Part shown: piece by piece, positions 22,601-33,680 of the stretch
Numbering within the stretch: position 1 is the stretch's first letter
Layout of the letters: each line of letters starts with the position of its first letter
From: Bromus sterilis
Lineage: Eukaryota > Streptophyta > Magnoliopsida > Poales > Poaceae
NCBI GenBank assembly: GCA_950022295.1
Contig: OX465597.1
Span: 62,607,016 to 62,671,015, forward strand
Direction: 5' to 3'
Length of the DNA stretch: 64,000 bases
Notes under the pieces: generated by a model
What the model saw: only the letters and a program-made list of their open reading frames with translations
Databases searched by the model: none
Told to the model about the DNA's origin: nothing
Translations under genes and position numbers: made by a program

Positions 22601-23105
22601 TATGCAAGAGAGCTACAATCTGGATGAGAAGGCTTACCTTCGGGTTACTCCTTTGAAGGGAACCCAACGTTTCGGTATCAAAGGCAAGTTGGCCCCACGT
22701 TACATCGGACCTTTCCGCATTCTTGCCAAACGTGGAGAAGTTGCCTACCAACTTGAACTACCCCCGCACCTTTCCCGAGTACATGATGTATTCCATGTGT
22801 CCCAACTCAGGCGTTGCTTCAAGGACCCCATCCGCGAAGTCGACCATGAAACGCTTGATCTCCAAGATGACCTTTCTTATCGAGAATACCCCGTTCGTAT
22901 TCTTGATTCCGCAGAGCGTGTCACTCCTCGTCAGAAGATTAGATTTCTGAAAGTGCAATGGTCACACCACTCTGAGAGAGAAGCCACGTGGGAAAGAGAA
23001 GACCGTCTCAGTACCGAGTACCCCTCCTTCCTCCCGCAGACTTCTGAATCTCGAGACGAGATTCTTTTAAGTGGGCGCGAGTGGTCAGAACCCTCTGTTA
23101 GGTAA
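19650..23105 (+). CDS. pol: chromovirus Pol (protease, reverse transcriptase, RNase H, integrase, chromodomain)
   Basis: This frame of about 1150 codons is in phase with gag and lacks its own plausible start, so it would be made by reading through the TAA at 19647-19649 or from a fused frame before that mutation. Domains in order: aspartic protease with DPGASHSF (about 19778), reverse transcriptase with YLDD (20711-20722), RNase H with YCDAS (about 21153), integrase HHCC zinc region (about 21805-21925) and catalytic D (GMDF, about 21999), D (SDRG, about 22183) and E (VERV, about 22288), then a C-terminal chromodomain (about 22900-23030). Some residues are unusual, for example DLRLGYHQ for DLRSGYHQ and VERVKQ for TERVNQ. 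The last eight codons and stop lie inside the 3' LTR. The product would copy the element and insert it into chromatin. Confidence 0.93.
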   Translation, partial: TTKPAPPATRGRVNQIAAEETDNATDVILGTLPVNYVPTSVLFDPGASHSFMSESYALCHELSFVELSTPMIIQTPGSRWQTNRVSHGNQIAIEGLVFLASLIALKSSDIDVILGMDWLSRQNAYLDCKGKSVKLTHPSGKTVNYTSPRTRTQVHSLNVLPLPDLEDVPVVRDFPDVFPEELPGMPPDRCVEFVVDLVPGTAPISRRPYKMAPRELAELKTHLEALLEKGFIRPSSSPWGCPVLFVTKKDGTERMCVDYRPLNLATIKNKYPLPRINDLYDQLAGSSVFSKMDLRLGYHQIKIRNEDIPKTAFTTHYGLYEYTVMSFGLTNAPATFSRMMNSIFMEYLDKFVVVYLDDILIYSKNEEEHAEHLRLVLMKLKEHRLYAKFSKCEFWLPEVTYLGHVISAKGIAVNPERVQAVLDWTPPESVKKVRSFLGLASYCRRFVENFSKVAKPLTELLKKDKKFLWTPKCEESFQELKRRLTSSPVLAPPDTKKDFEIYCDASRQGLGCILLQDRHVVAYASRQLRPHEENYPTHDLELAVVVHALTTWRHYLLGNRCEIYSDHQSLKYIFTQPDLNLRQRRWIELIKDYDVGISYTPGKANVMADALSRKSYCNNLMLQQYQPLLHEEFRKLNLEIVPHGYLSTLVAKPTLEDQIIVAQRRARGVRRIKENIASGVAKCFSTDSKGTVFFENRLVVPKNRELRQLILKEAHDTPLSIHPGSTKMYRDLRQRFWWTRMKRDIAQFVAECDVCRRIKAEHQRPAGTLQPLPIPEWKWDKVGMDFITGFPKTQKGNKAIFVVIDRLSKVAHFLPVRESITASQLADLYVSRIVSLHGVPLEINSDRGSLFTSRFRGSFQNAMGTHLSFSTAFHPQSSGQVERVKQILEDMLRACVISLGKNWEKSLPFAEFSYKNSFQSSLNMAPFELLYGRRCRTPLNWSETGERQLFGPDMIKEAEEQVRIVRDQLKAAQSHQKSYYDRHHMQESYNLDEKAYLRVTPLKGTQRFGIKGKLAPRYIGPFRILAKRGEVAYQLELPPHLSRVHDVFHVSQLRRCFKDPIREVDHETLDLQDDLSYREYPVRILDSAERVTPRQKIRFLKVQWSHHSEREATWEREDRLSTEYPSFLPQTSESRDEILLSGREWSEPSVR
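23061..23081 (+). other. polypurine-tract region of the chromovirus, weak
   Basis: The bases before the 3' LTR read TTTTAAGTGGGCGCGAG. This is where second-strand priming should occur, but the run is interrupted by T and C. The region is also coding, which may limit how purine-rich it can be. Confidence 0.4.
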
Positions 23106-26100
23106 TGTGCTAGGATCAAAGTCATCTTGCATCATGTTAAAAATTTCAAAAGAAATCATTGAAATCAAATTCAAAAGCAAAATGGGAGAAGGAACCCCCC
23201 CAGATGAATTAATTCAAAAGGCCAGATAAAAATCTTCTCCAAAAATTCATGTTAGATTTTTGAAAAGTCTTATAAATGAGTGTGATCACATATCAAGTGA
23301 TGTGGGACCCACCCCATGCTCATGGATTTTTCAAATATTCAAACAGTACCTTGGAATTAATCAAAAACCCCTATTTGAGTTAAGATTCAAATTATTTGAA
23401 TTTTAAAAAGTGCCAAACTTTATAAATGGCTAGTCTATATTATTATGAGTCCATATAAAAAGTTTCAGCATTTTATAAAATGGCTAGGTATTTATTTTTG
23501 CTAGCCAAAACAAATGTCAGAAAAGAAAAACAGAAAAGAAAAAGGAAAAAAGCTTACCTGTCGCCCAGGCGAGAGAAGCCCACCCAGCCCAGCCGGCCCA
23601 CCAGGGGCAGAAGGGTCTTCTTCCCCGCCCCGCGCCTCCAAGCTGCTCGGTGGAATGCCACCGAGCCAGCCGTGGACACCACGTCGCCGCCGAGAGCCTT
23701 CCAGGCCTCCCCACGCCTCCTTCTCGCGCCTGGAGACGCCCTGGAGCACGCCACGTCCATTCCCCCCCCTCCAGAGCTTCTTCCCCTCCTCCTACGCTCG
23801 AATTCGTCGCCGCACGAAGCTTCACCGGAGCGCACCGCCGTGGACGACGTGGCCACCGTGCCCTAGAGCTCCAACCAGCAAGTCCATCGTGTTCCTCGTC
23901 CTCGACTTCGTCTTCACGCAGAAGCTGGAGCCCTAATTCCTCCCCGAGCCAACGCCATCGTCTTCAACCTCTCGCTGGACCCGCGAGCTCGTCGCCGTCG
24001 ATTCGCCGCCGTTGGAGCCTCCCCGAGCAAGCCGTCGCTTCCGTTCGACTCAGGGTGAGCTACCGCGCAAAACCCCTCTTGACCTGAACCTTCCCCACGG
24101 CTGTATCCGGATCCACCATGGGAGCCGAGCAAGCTCGCCGCCATGGTTGAGCTAGATCTCGCCCTCGTGCTCCTCACGGCGCCCCAGTGCGCGCGTTTGA
24201 CTCACGGGCGTTCTAGCTTTCAAACGCGCCAAAGCTCACCGCAAACCATGCGCCCTAGCCCCGTCGACGTTGTCACCGTGCTTCTGTTGCCGCCGGCGAG
24301 GTCGCCGTCGTCTCTTTGGTCATCTCCTTGGACGCCCGCGTGCACCAGGCGACGTGCGAGAACATGGGCTACGTCCCGGTGGTCTCAGCGCTTCGAATGG
24401 TGGCCAGGAGGGGAGGAGAGCAGAGCGCCGCCGCGGATTTGGTCGCCGGTGTTGAGCCGCCGGCGGGACTGACGTGGCCGGGGTGGTTAGCCCCTAATCC
24501 ACCCCCCTGGGTCACTTACAGGTGGACCTAGCCCCCTCTAATCCTCTCTGTTAGATTAATCTAACAGGGAAATTAGATGAGAGGCTGACAGCCCTGGCCC
24601 ACTGGTCAGTTTGACCGGGGTCAAAACCCCCCCTGACGTCATACTGATGCAGTGTTGGCGCAATAAAAGAATTTCCAGAATAAAAAGAAATCAGAAAATT
24701 CCAGAAATTCTAGAAAATCAGTGAAACTTTGGAAATTCATAGAAAATTCATATCAACTCCAAATTTAACAAATAATATATGAAAATTGATCAGGAGAAAA
24801 TTATCTATCCAAATGTCCAACTTTCAACTATGTTTGAGTTGAATTTAAAATGTGATCAGTAGCATTTGCTATTTGATTTAAATGGAATTAATTCAAATTC
24901 TTTTCAAATGCTTTTGCATTTTGAACCATATCAACATATCACTTTATACTTGAGCTTCAGAGGCATATCATAACCATTTCAAAATGGGTTAACTTGATCA
25001 AACAATGTCATATGCAACTTGGCTAAATTGAATTCAAATTGGAGTTTGAATTTGCAATTCAATTTGCAATATACTCCATTTAAATGGAATTGCCCAAACA
25101 CATCAGAAACATATACATCAAGTTTCAACCTTCAATCATGTGATTGTGCATTGTATTTACTTTGCTACCTTGTTTGTTGTTTGTCGAGTAGAGGTGGAAC
25201 TGGAACAGGAGGCAGTCCCCTTCGTTGAAGACCCCGAACCCGAACCTCGTCAGCAAGGCAAGCAAACCCCCATTGATCATGTCGATAAAATCCCACTTCC
25301 CTCTCATGTCTCGCTTATGCATTGTATAGGATGATTACCATGATGCGTTTCTACCGCATAGATGAACCCATTCCTTTGCATGACCTATCTTTTTGTCACA
25401 GTAGTAAGCAAACCACAATCCTAGCAAATGTAGGAGTTGATTGATATCATGTGGCCCCTGCAATTGTTACTGCTTATTGCATGCTTAGAGTGATACAATG
25501 ATATTGCTGTCATGTGAGTCGGGATGGTAGTGATCATGATGATGATGGTGGAAATGTCTTGGTGAATCTACCCTAATACAAGGTGAACGATGAGAGGCTG
25601 TGTAGGAGTACACGGTGGGTTGTCTCGTTGAACACCGCCCTAAGTCCGAGTTCTTGTGTGGTGATCCAAGATGAAGAGTACAACCACACATTGGGCTCAC
25701 TAACCCCTCTCAACCTATTAACTGATCCCTTTCGATGTCCAGATGTCGCAATAGTTCGGAGTTCTGGTAGGTTTGTGGCCTGGCTGCTAAGTGAGAGAAC
25801 AGCTCACCCGAGACCGGCTTATACACCACGCACACATCACTTGGGTCCACTTCGGTAAACCGGCCGGGTTCACGATAGTGGTAGCCAACCCAGGTAGGCG
25901 TCTTTCTCGGACTAGATAGGCTATGAGGTAACAGTTGTGGTGAGCATCCTCGCCGACAATTCTTGAACGGTGTCGAGTACAAAGGCGGTAACCGATGATC
26001 ATGTGTGTGTAGCGGTACACCCCTGCAGGGTTAACAAAACTATTCGAATAGCCGCGTCCGCGGTTAAGGACTGCTTGGAAAGCTTAGCTTGATTATTAGA

Positions 26101-27182
26101 TAACTTGAACTGGATACTTCTAAAACACACCAAGATAAGTGTGAGTGCTATGGCGTGCTTTCTCGTGGGGAAGTCGAGGAAGGCACCATAGTGGTGTAAT
26201 TGGTTGGAGAAAGTAGTGGACTCGCGTACGCTTCTTACCTCAAAGTCTGGTACTCGTAGTTCAGGACTAGCCAAGTCAAAGCTGGCACTTCTACAAGTGA
26301 AACCCCACCTCCCTTTACCTTGATACATGTGCATGAGTAGTATAGCTCCTATGTAAGTCTTGTTGAGTACGATTTGTACTCACGTTTGCTTAATCTATGT
26401 TTTAGATGAACCCACTGACCCGAAGGTGGCTTCTTCATCGAGCTCGACGACTGAAGATCAAGCTAGTCTAGTCCCAGTCAGACAACTGGTTCCCTCGTGG
26501 AGGGCTTGTGTTTAAATAAGGCTTCTTAAGCCATTTGTTAAACTTGTCTGTACTCAGACATACTTTGCTTCCGCTTGTTGTTGTAATGTTGGATCACATA
26601 CTTGTGATCTCTGTGTGCACTCTGTAAGAGTTATCAATAAAATGTATACTTTGTAGAGAATTGCAATGATACCTACTGTTCATACAAGGCATGTATGTTG
26701 CGTGTATGTTTATAACATGCATGTCTTTGTATGGGTTTTTGAGACCTTAGTTGTGATCTGGCTGGCGGTCTTTCATACACCAAGTGGCCCTTAGATGTGC
26801 GCAGCTTGGGGCATCGCGATGCGATTTTTCGAGACTCTGTCTCGTGCACACTTTGTGGTATGATCGAGCCCGCCCTAGACCCCGACTAAGTGATCGGGCT
26901 GGAGTAAGTCTATGTAAGAGTTATGAGATAGTCGATAGTATGGTTGAGGCGACTTGTCTTTGAATATGGGAGTTCATCACCCATATCATTAGACTTGTGT
27001 GCGGACGATGAGGACCCATCTCAGTTGATCATCCGGCCTGGATGGGATGCCCCTCACGTACGATGCTTTCCGAAAACGTTCTGTGCTTGGCCTTGTCTGC
27101 TTAGACAAGTGGGTACAGTTCTCGGCTCTCCATATGACTATGTCGTAGCGGGACTTGCATACGCTAACCCCTGGTCCTGACA
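23082..27182 (+). repeat. 3' LTR of the chromovirus
   Basis: 4101 bp with the same motif order as the 5' LTR; starts TGGTCAGAACC (one extra G compared with the 5' copy) and ends GTCCTGACA before the ATGAG duplication. Small length differences lie in the homopolymer near 23196 and an A-rich insert near 23530. Confidence 0.92.
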
Positions 27183-27930
27183 ATGAGGCAGTTTGGTCGA
27201 CGTCGGTTGGCAAACATTCCACCAAATGTGCATCATCTACCGTTGCACATCCGTAAGTAAGTTGTACTCTTATTCCTACAAGCTTCTGTAATCCAAGCAA
27301 TAATTGATATCTAACACATTTGTCTTTTTCAGGCAAACCAGGTCTGGAGGCAGCAGACCCCATTCTTCTTGGATGGAGATCATGCAACCTTACGTTTATG
27401 CACGGCTAACTGCGTACAACAACTGCTGGGCGACGGAAGCCTACTCCGAGGAGGACTTTCAGGCCTACCTTCAAAGTTACCGGCAAGCAGCGAGGATCTA
27501 CTTGGTACATGCGCCTGCAAAGGATCAGGCGACAGCAACTACCGATGTGTACCCCATTGCCTTTGTTGGGGGATCTAGACACCGTGCGGTAAGTACCATG
27601 CACTTCATATGCAAACAACGTTCTTAAGGGATACAAATGTTTAATCCTGAAAGTATAGGGTGACAAGACACTCGAGGCACAGGAGGAGGTATCTTCTTTT
27701 GTGAGACGGATGGAGAGTGGACATTCTATACCACCCCCAGAGCACATGTCTTTCATGAAGTGTCTTAATGAGAAGCTAAGAGGTATTTACAGTGCTATCA
27801 CATGTACACGATCGTCTGATGTTGCTCATGGAGCTCGACGTCCACCACGCCACCCCCTTCGTCACCCCCACGACAGTGTACACATCGTGTGCATGTGCGC
27901 CCAGATATGACCTACGGGCATAACATGCGA

Positions 27931-28074
27931 CCGCCATCTCCTTCGTTCGAGCCTGGTGGATCGTCGTGGCAGCATCATCCACCACCTCCTTCGTACCAGC
28001 CTGGTGGATCGGCGTGGCAGCATCAGCCACCACCTCCTTCGTTTCAGCCTGGTGGCTCCTCCTGGCAACACTAG
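27931..28074 (+). repeat. 48-bp (16-residue) coding repeat in PMD tail
   Basis: Three head-to-tail units beginning at 27931, 27979 and 28027, each coding for a PPPPSxxPGGSxWQHx-type segment. The third ends in a TAG stop at 28072-28074, after which the frame continues. Confidence 0.85.
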
Positions 28075-28425
28075 ATGGATCTGTATGCACCACCACCTCC
28101 AGACTTCCAGGTCGACACCTCATACTGGCAGCAGCACAGTGACTCGCGTGCGTCCTCTCCTCTTATCATTGATGGCTCATTTGATGAGCATAGCTTGGAT
28201 CAGACCGCATATGGTGGTTTTGGGTCTCAGGCCATGTTTCAGACACCACCACCACATGCTACGCAGGACACGCAAACCGTCACTCAGGAGACACAACCCG
28301 ATCAGGATGAGGATGTATATGGCAGAGGTCATCGTCAGCGCCGTGGACCTTCTATTCGACTCTCACCTTCTGGTCCTCGGCCCAGAAAGCTACAGAACCG
28401 TCCACGTCGACAGCCCGATGAGTGA

Positions 28426-30430
28426 GATTTTTCAGCCATGTATCAGATCTACTTATTAGCTACGTATGAGACATTTATGTATCCGACTTATTTATGTGAG
28501 ATCACATTTCAAATATTTTCAAATCGGACTATATTTCCCGAATTTCTAGAGACAAAAGCATTTATTTAAAACAGGATAGTGAAACAAAAAAAAGGAAAAA
28601 ACGAACGATGTCGGCTAACTGTTGAACGATAGCGCCCATGATGCGCAGTTCTCGGCCCGTTAACGTGACGGCCCAGCAGTCGGCGGCCTGTACGCCTATG
28701 AGCCCGCCATCGGTTTCTAGCTGACCGACAGCGTGTTGTCGGTGTACGGCCCGACGACAGGCACATACAATTGTTTTTTTTTCAAATTGGCTTATATTTT
28801 CTAAATTTCTGGACAAAACATTTAAAAAAAAATCTTCGATAAAGCGCAACGATACAATATATACCAGCTATTATTTATATGCAGCTCAAAATTAAGGTCT
28901 GAAGCTTGCCTGTACGTGACTAACCTTCCCCTGTCAGATCACTAATTTCTTCCTTTTCCTTTACTGAAAGGATTACTGTATTGATTGCTAGTACAAGTTG
29001 GATAGGAAGCTTCCATCATGCATAATGACAGTGAAGCTACATTTTTGTATCTGCGCCTTCCAACATTGGAGAAAATGCTTGGAATTCTGCACATCATTAG
29101 CCCACTTATTCCATACAAATCAGATAGTAATATTTATGTGCCTGCGTGAGACAGATGGAGACCTCTGTGTAACAGAGACAGCCGAGCATGGTGATCAGGC
29201 CCTACACAGCGTAGCCTTTCTGGGTGTGATCTAGGCCATTAGGCCTGGATGACATATATAGTGCTCCTGCACAATCAATTTCCCTGGTGCGCGGTTTGGC
29301 GAAAAGTTTGTGCAGTACAATTGGGCAAACAATATTCTGATCTGCCGCTCGTACTTGTTCGTGCACCTGGATGTCAAAAGAAAGCAAACTCAATCGATTT
29401 TATTAGTGAAACTAACATCATAGTCTTAGGTGGTCCATGTACATATTTAGATCATTTCGAGGTGAGCAGTTAACCAAACTGAGAGCTAGAGCCTAGGGGC
29501 ATAGGCAGGATTAAAATTGTACTTCCGGAGAATCACATGTCATGGACAGATTAATTTTGTATACTTTGCATGGATCTTTAGGTTTAATCCCACTTAGCTC
29601 CCATACTATATTTTGGACACCGGCCTGCTGGTATGCTTATTTTCCTTTCCTTTTTGAATTGCACTATGTATAGGTGCATGCATGGTCTAGACGTTGAGCT
29701 CCTACGAGACATGTAAATGATCAGTCTGTGCAACAGAGACAAAATTGAGCATGGTAATAAGTTAGGTACTACGAAAAACTTCTAAAAGTGGTAAGAAGAT
29801 GAGACAGTTGGCGATTATCCAGCCAAGGACATTTTCTCAGAAAAAGAGAATAAACCCCGGCCTCTACATCTTATGATTTAGCCAAGGGCTTGGACCTACA
29901 TGCTGAGATAGTGCAAGATAAAAGCAGCAGAAACCCCTTGTGTTTTTCAGGCTATAAACTAATCAAATCAGATAGCAATGGGATTCAACTACCGCTTCAC
30001 CCTCCAAGGAATCACAGACGAGAATAGTGGGAAGTGAGGATCGACATTGCCACCTGAGCTGAGATCGTCTACTGATTATGTGGAAACCAGAGAGAAGCTT
30101 TTGGATAGAGTGGAATGATTTTGATAAAATATTGCACAAATAAATGGCAACCCACACTTGTCATCGTTTGATAACGATATCCTTCAATAATTATTGCCGT
30201 CTTGGTATAGAAATATTGTCTATTCAGAGCCACGTTGCTGACGATGTATCAAAGCATGAGAAGCGGTCCCTGTCAACAATTTATTACTACTACTTTATAG
30301 GAAAAGTTATAAACAATCTCTAACACTTGGCTAGGGCCAAAACACCTCAACCTCCAAAAGCATCTAACTGACACCGCCTACCTCTCCAGCGCACATCTTC
30401 ATCCGTGTGCAAGACTATCTTAAGCTACCA
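28426..30430. other. non-coding flank with short duplicated segments
   Basis: No gene recognised. A segment at about 28510-28565 (CAAATCGGACTATATTTCCCG and following) is repeated in diverged form at about 28779-28830, bracketing a GC-rich stretch. Another pair, CTGTGTAACAGAGACAG at about 29163 and CTGTGCAACAGAGACA at about 29726, is each followed by GAGCATGGT. These look like relics of old duplications or unidentified elements. Confidence 0.4.
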
Positions 30431-30539
30431 CGGCAATATATATGGGGTTCGGCTATGCATCCCTTATTGCTGCAATGCGCAAAGAGAGTAGCGACACCCG
30501 AATTCGGGAGCCGATGTTGCGCCAGCCCACTAACCATAT

Positions 30540-33360
30540 GATCCCAACATACTAACGTTGAACTTGTTTTTATCCTTTTTATTATTTTTATTTTTTGAAA
30601 ATTACTTGAAATATATATCATGATAAAATGATTTAGTCAGTTTTTGTAAAAGAGGTCTTCACACGTTTAAAAAAATTTAAATGCACTAAAACGATATTCT
30701 CTCAACTACTGGAAAACAAATCTACCATTCAAAAACAGTATGAACATTTACAAAATGTTAAAGAGTTTCATAAATAAATATATGATATTTTTTAAAATGT
30801 AAAATTATTAAAAATTATTTGTACCATTCCAAAAATTATTTAAATGTTTCAAAAAATGTTTATGACATCCAAATTTTTTATCCAATATAAAAAATAACAT
30901 ATTTCAAATCATATAAAACATATTGTAATGTGTATTTGGAATAATATTTAAGACATTCAAAAAATGTTAAAAACATGCATTTTAAAATATCAAATCATGT
31001 ATGTTAAAAAATATTTTTTTAAATAGTGTATAATAAAAATATCAATGTGTATGAAAAAAATATACATCAAAACATAAATTTGCAATATGTATTTGGAAAT
31101 ATTAAATGTGTAAAAATAAATATATTTTATACAAAAAATATAATATGTATGAAAAATATAAACATGTGTTAATGTATATGAAATTGAAAAATGATTAAAA
31201 CTAGAAAACAAAAAGTGAGAACTGAAGAATAGAAATGAAGAAAGCCAAGAAACAAAAGAAAAACAAGGGAAAAAAGAAACAAAAAATATAAAAAATGGGA
31301 AACCATTATTTTCAACCGACTGATTACACACATTTGTAAACCCCTTCCTATGCACGCCACGCGTCCTCACCAACCGCCCACACATTTCCTTATCTTCAGC
31401 GTGGAACACGCATACCATCCATATTCCCATCATTTTCCTTCTTGCTGTTGCGCTCGAGGTGAATCACAGCGAGTGGCCGACGGGACTTGCAACTTCGGTG
31501 ATGTCGCTTTGAAGCCGTTGGGAGCACCGCGGAGCTGCAATGGAGCGTCGTTGGCCTTGCGACGATGACTACGGCAAGCGGTCGGCAGGGCTTGAACTCC
31601 GGCGATGTTGCCTTGAAGGTTTTTGGCAATAGAGCTTCGACGTGATGCAACGGCGACCATGTCGAGTGACCGATAGGGCGTTGCAACTCAGGCGATGTTG
31701 CCTTGAAGCTTTTGTGGAGCACCGTCGGTAAATCAATGGAGCAACGCCTGGTCGTTGGAAGCATAGTCAGCGCTGAGCTTCGCCAGATGCTAGCGGTGTT
31801 GCCTTGAAGCTCTACGCGGGGGGCTGCAATGAAGCTTCATCGGATGCCGACGGTGTTATGTTCAAGCTCTGTTGGGGCTGCAATGAAGCCTCATCGCAAG
31901 GCAACAGTGCCGCAGTGAATCCATCGAAGTTGCAAGGAATCTCTCATCACCGGTCATCCTGTGTTGGAATGAGGCCATGTCATCGCCAGCCATGGATTGG
32001 TTCTTCCTACTCTACATCAGCGCTGGTTAGCGGCTACTAAAAGGTCCGCTGCTGATTTGTTGACCCCATCTACGGTTACATAGGGATGAATCAAATGGCT
32101 ACGGACCAGAGTGATTTTCGAAGGAAGTAAATCGGTTGATTTGTAGCAGTGCCCATAAAAAAGACAAGCAAATACGACGCAAAATTGTTCCTCAACGCGT
32201 CTCTTAGTGGGCCGGCAACAGACAACAAATGAGGCTAGCGAAAAGAGGCGCGAGACACACAAAGTACAGTTGAGTGCGACATATAGGGTCTGAAGGGCGT
32301 CCCTCGTTATGTCGCACTTGGACCGTTCCATATTGGGCTCTATTTTTTTTAATCTTTTTCCTTGTTTTTTCATTTTATCTACTGCTTCATTTTTTATTTA
32401 TTTTTCAGATTCGTATTTTTCTCTCTTTGTTGAACTTCTTTAAAAGCTTCCAAAATAAATGACAAACTTTTATTAAAATAGGTTAATTTTTTCTAAAAAA
32501 TTATATTGAACTTTTTGTTATATATATTGTACTTTCTTACTATACAATGACCATTTTTTAATTATAATATGAATATTTTTTGTATTGTTGAACATTTATA
32601 ACAGAAATGCATATGTACATGTACAAGAGGGTACATGTGATATCATGTCCGCACAATGCTAAAATATTTCTTTGAGATCTGTAAAAACTGTGCTAAGAAC
32701 ATTGCATATTTTATACAAAAACCAATGCAATGTACCTAATCCTTAAGAAAAATTCTTCCTTTTTCCAGTGAATTAAACCATGCATTTTCAAATCATATAG
32801 GAACCAATACGTAATAGCATATTAGTCATATGTTTTTCCTGCTCCTATGTTTTAGAATCCTACAAACAATGAAGCAATTTTAAGTTTAATTTCATATATG
32901 TTGGTAGAAAGTTATGGTATGTATTCAATAACTACATCTTATGGAAACTATAAAAAAATGCATAGTGCAAAAAATATAGAATTTTTTGGCAGAAATCTCA
33001 AACAACAACGCACGGATAAGATATCACATGTACCCGCTTACACATGTACAAAATCCGCACTCAAATTTATAAACAGAATATAATTTTTTATATTTTGACA
33101 TGTACATTTTTTAATACACATAGGATATTTTTTTAATATAAAATGAATTTCTTGAATAAAGATATAATTTTTTATATTCTATGATGGATTTTTTTACTAC
33201 ACACCGAATATTTTTAATATATAATTAAGAATTTAATACGCTGAATTTTGTAAAAACACATAAATTTATTTTTATAATAATATATTAAAATATTTTTTAT
33301 TATCTAACTAGTAAAAATAACAATATTTTTTTTGAGAAAAAACGTTCAGAATTCAAAAAA
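30540..33360. mobile_element. AT-rich pseudo-palindromic repeat with GC-rich core (possible non-autonomous DNA transposon)
   Basis: The left arm (about 30570-31310) is A-rich with recurring AAAAATGTT-like words and ends in A/G-rich sequence with AAAAACAAGGGAAAAAAG. The right arm (about 32340-33360) is the T-rich counterpart and contains CTTTTTCCTTGTTTTTTC. The reverse complement of the right arm thus resembles the left arm. Between them lies a GC-rich core with roughly 100-bp repeats. Similar layouts occur in Triticeae Mutator-type non-autonomous elements, but I found no clean terminal repeat or target duplication, so the class is uncertain. Confidence 0.35.
31490..31875 (+). repeat. about 100-bp degenerate repeat in the GC-rich core
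   Basis: The word GGCGATGTTGCCTTGAAGC recurs in variants at about 31498, 31601, 31691, 31793 and 31849, usually preceded by TTGCAACT and followed by GAGC and GCAATGGAGC or GCAATGAAGC. Frames through it are open only briefly. Confidence 0.6.
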
Positions 33361-33680
33361 ATGAGCTTGCCGAAAGTGGATCGGCCCAACCGGGGTGTGT
33401 GTCTAGTGTGGGACCATTTGTTTTTTCTTACTACGCACTAATAAGTAAGGCCAGAGCAGCGCCAATCGAGCCCCAGCCTATCAAGTCCACATACGCCCGA
33501 ACGAGACGCCCGCACCGCAACGCGGCAACACCATGTCGCATGTACCCTAGCATCCGCCGGCGAAATCTTTCCTTCACAACTTCACGCCTAGTCCTCCCCT
33601 TGCCCAACACCGCCCTGGTCCCCCTCTGTCCTTTGGGCATCCCCATCTCTGGCCCGTCAGCTTATACGGAGTACTAGCTA

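Larger units (their letters stand above)
13000..27182 (+). mobile_element. Ty3/gypsy chromovirus, Tekay-like, near-intact
   Basis: This is a 14.2-kb element with LTRs of 4089 bp (13000-17088) and 4101 bp (23082-27182), TG...CA ends and a perfect 5-bp target duplication ATGAG (12995-12999 and 27183-27187). Order inside: primer-binding site, extra ORF, gag, pol with a C-terminal chromodomain. The chromodomain and domain order PR-RT-RH-IN place it among chromoviruses; very long LTRs fit the Tekay/Del branch. Only one stop (between gag and pol) interrupts more than 4.4 kb of coding sequence. LTRs differ at scattered sites, so the insertion is young compared with the MULE it entered. The clade name is inferred from general features, not a phylogeny. 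Confidence 0.92.
518..28425 (+). mobile_element. Mutator-like element (MULE) with MURA and plant-mobile-domain genes, split by nested insertions
   Basis: A transposase pseudogene (518-3252) is followed, in the same direction, by a plant mobile domain gene (12374-12999 plus 27188-28425). Association of MULE transposases with PMD genes is known in grasses. The intervening DNA is accounted for by three younger insertions: a hAT-like MITE (3550-12373), a Ty1/copia element inside the MITE (3969-12270), and a Ty3/gypsy chromovirus (13000-27182). Removing them would bring the two genes to within a few hundred bases of each other. Terminal inverted repeats were not located, so the true ends are unknown; the coordinates given are just the coding limits. 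Confidence 0.6.
12374..28425 (+). pseudogene. plant mobile domain (PMD) protein gene of the MULE, split by a retrotransposon
   Basis: The family was previously labelled serine/threonine phosphatase 7 long-form-like; its role in the element is unknown. Exon pieces: from the MITE target site to 12678 (containing GSAVLAATYRGLC), then 12767-12999 joined across the chromovirus to 27188-27252, then 27333-27588, then 27659 to the end. Splice sites read GAG/GT, GCAG/AG, CC/GTAAG, CAG/GC, GCG/GTAAG and TAG/GG. The tail has a 16-residue repeat, then an acidic stretch and the typical closing LSPSGPRPRK. Lesions: the insertion itself, TAG at 12851-12853, another in-frame TAG just upstream of 12400, a frame change near 27870-27895, and TAG at 28072-28074. 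The N-terminal part is not recognised. Confidence 0.8.

Noticed and set aside
33399..33677. A 92-codon plus-strand frame and a 71-codon minus-strand frame
   Set aside because: Same GC-rich segment read on both strands, no recognisable domain, between an AT-rich repeat and a MITE.
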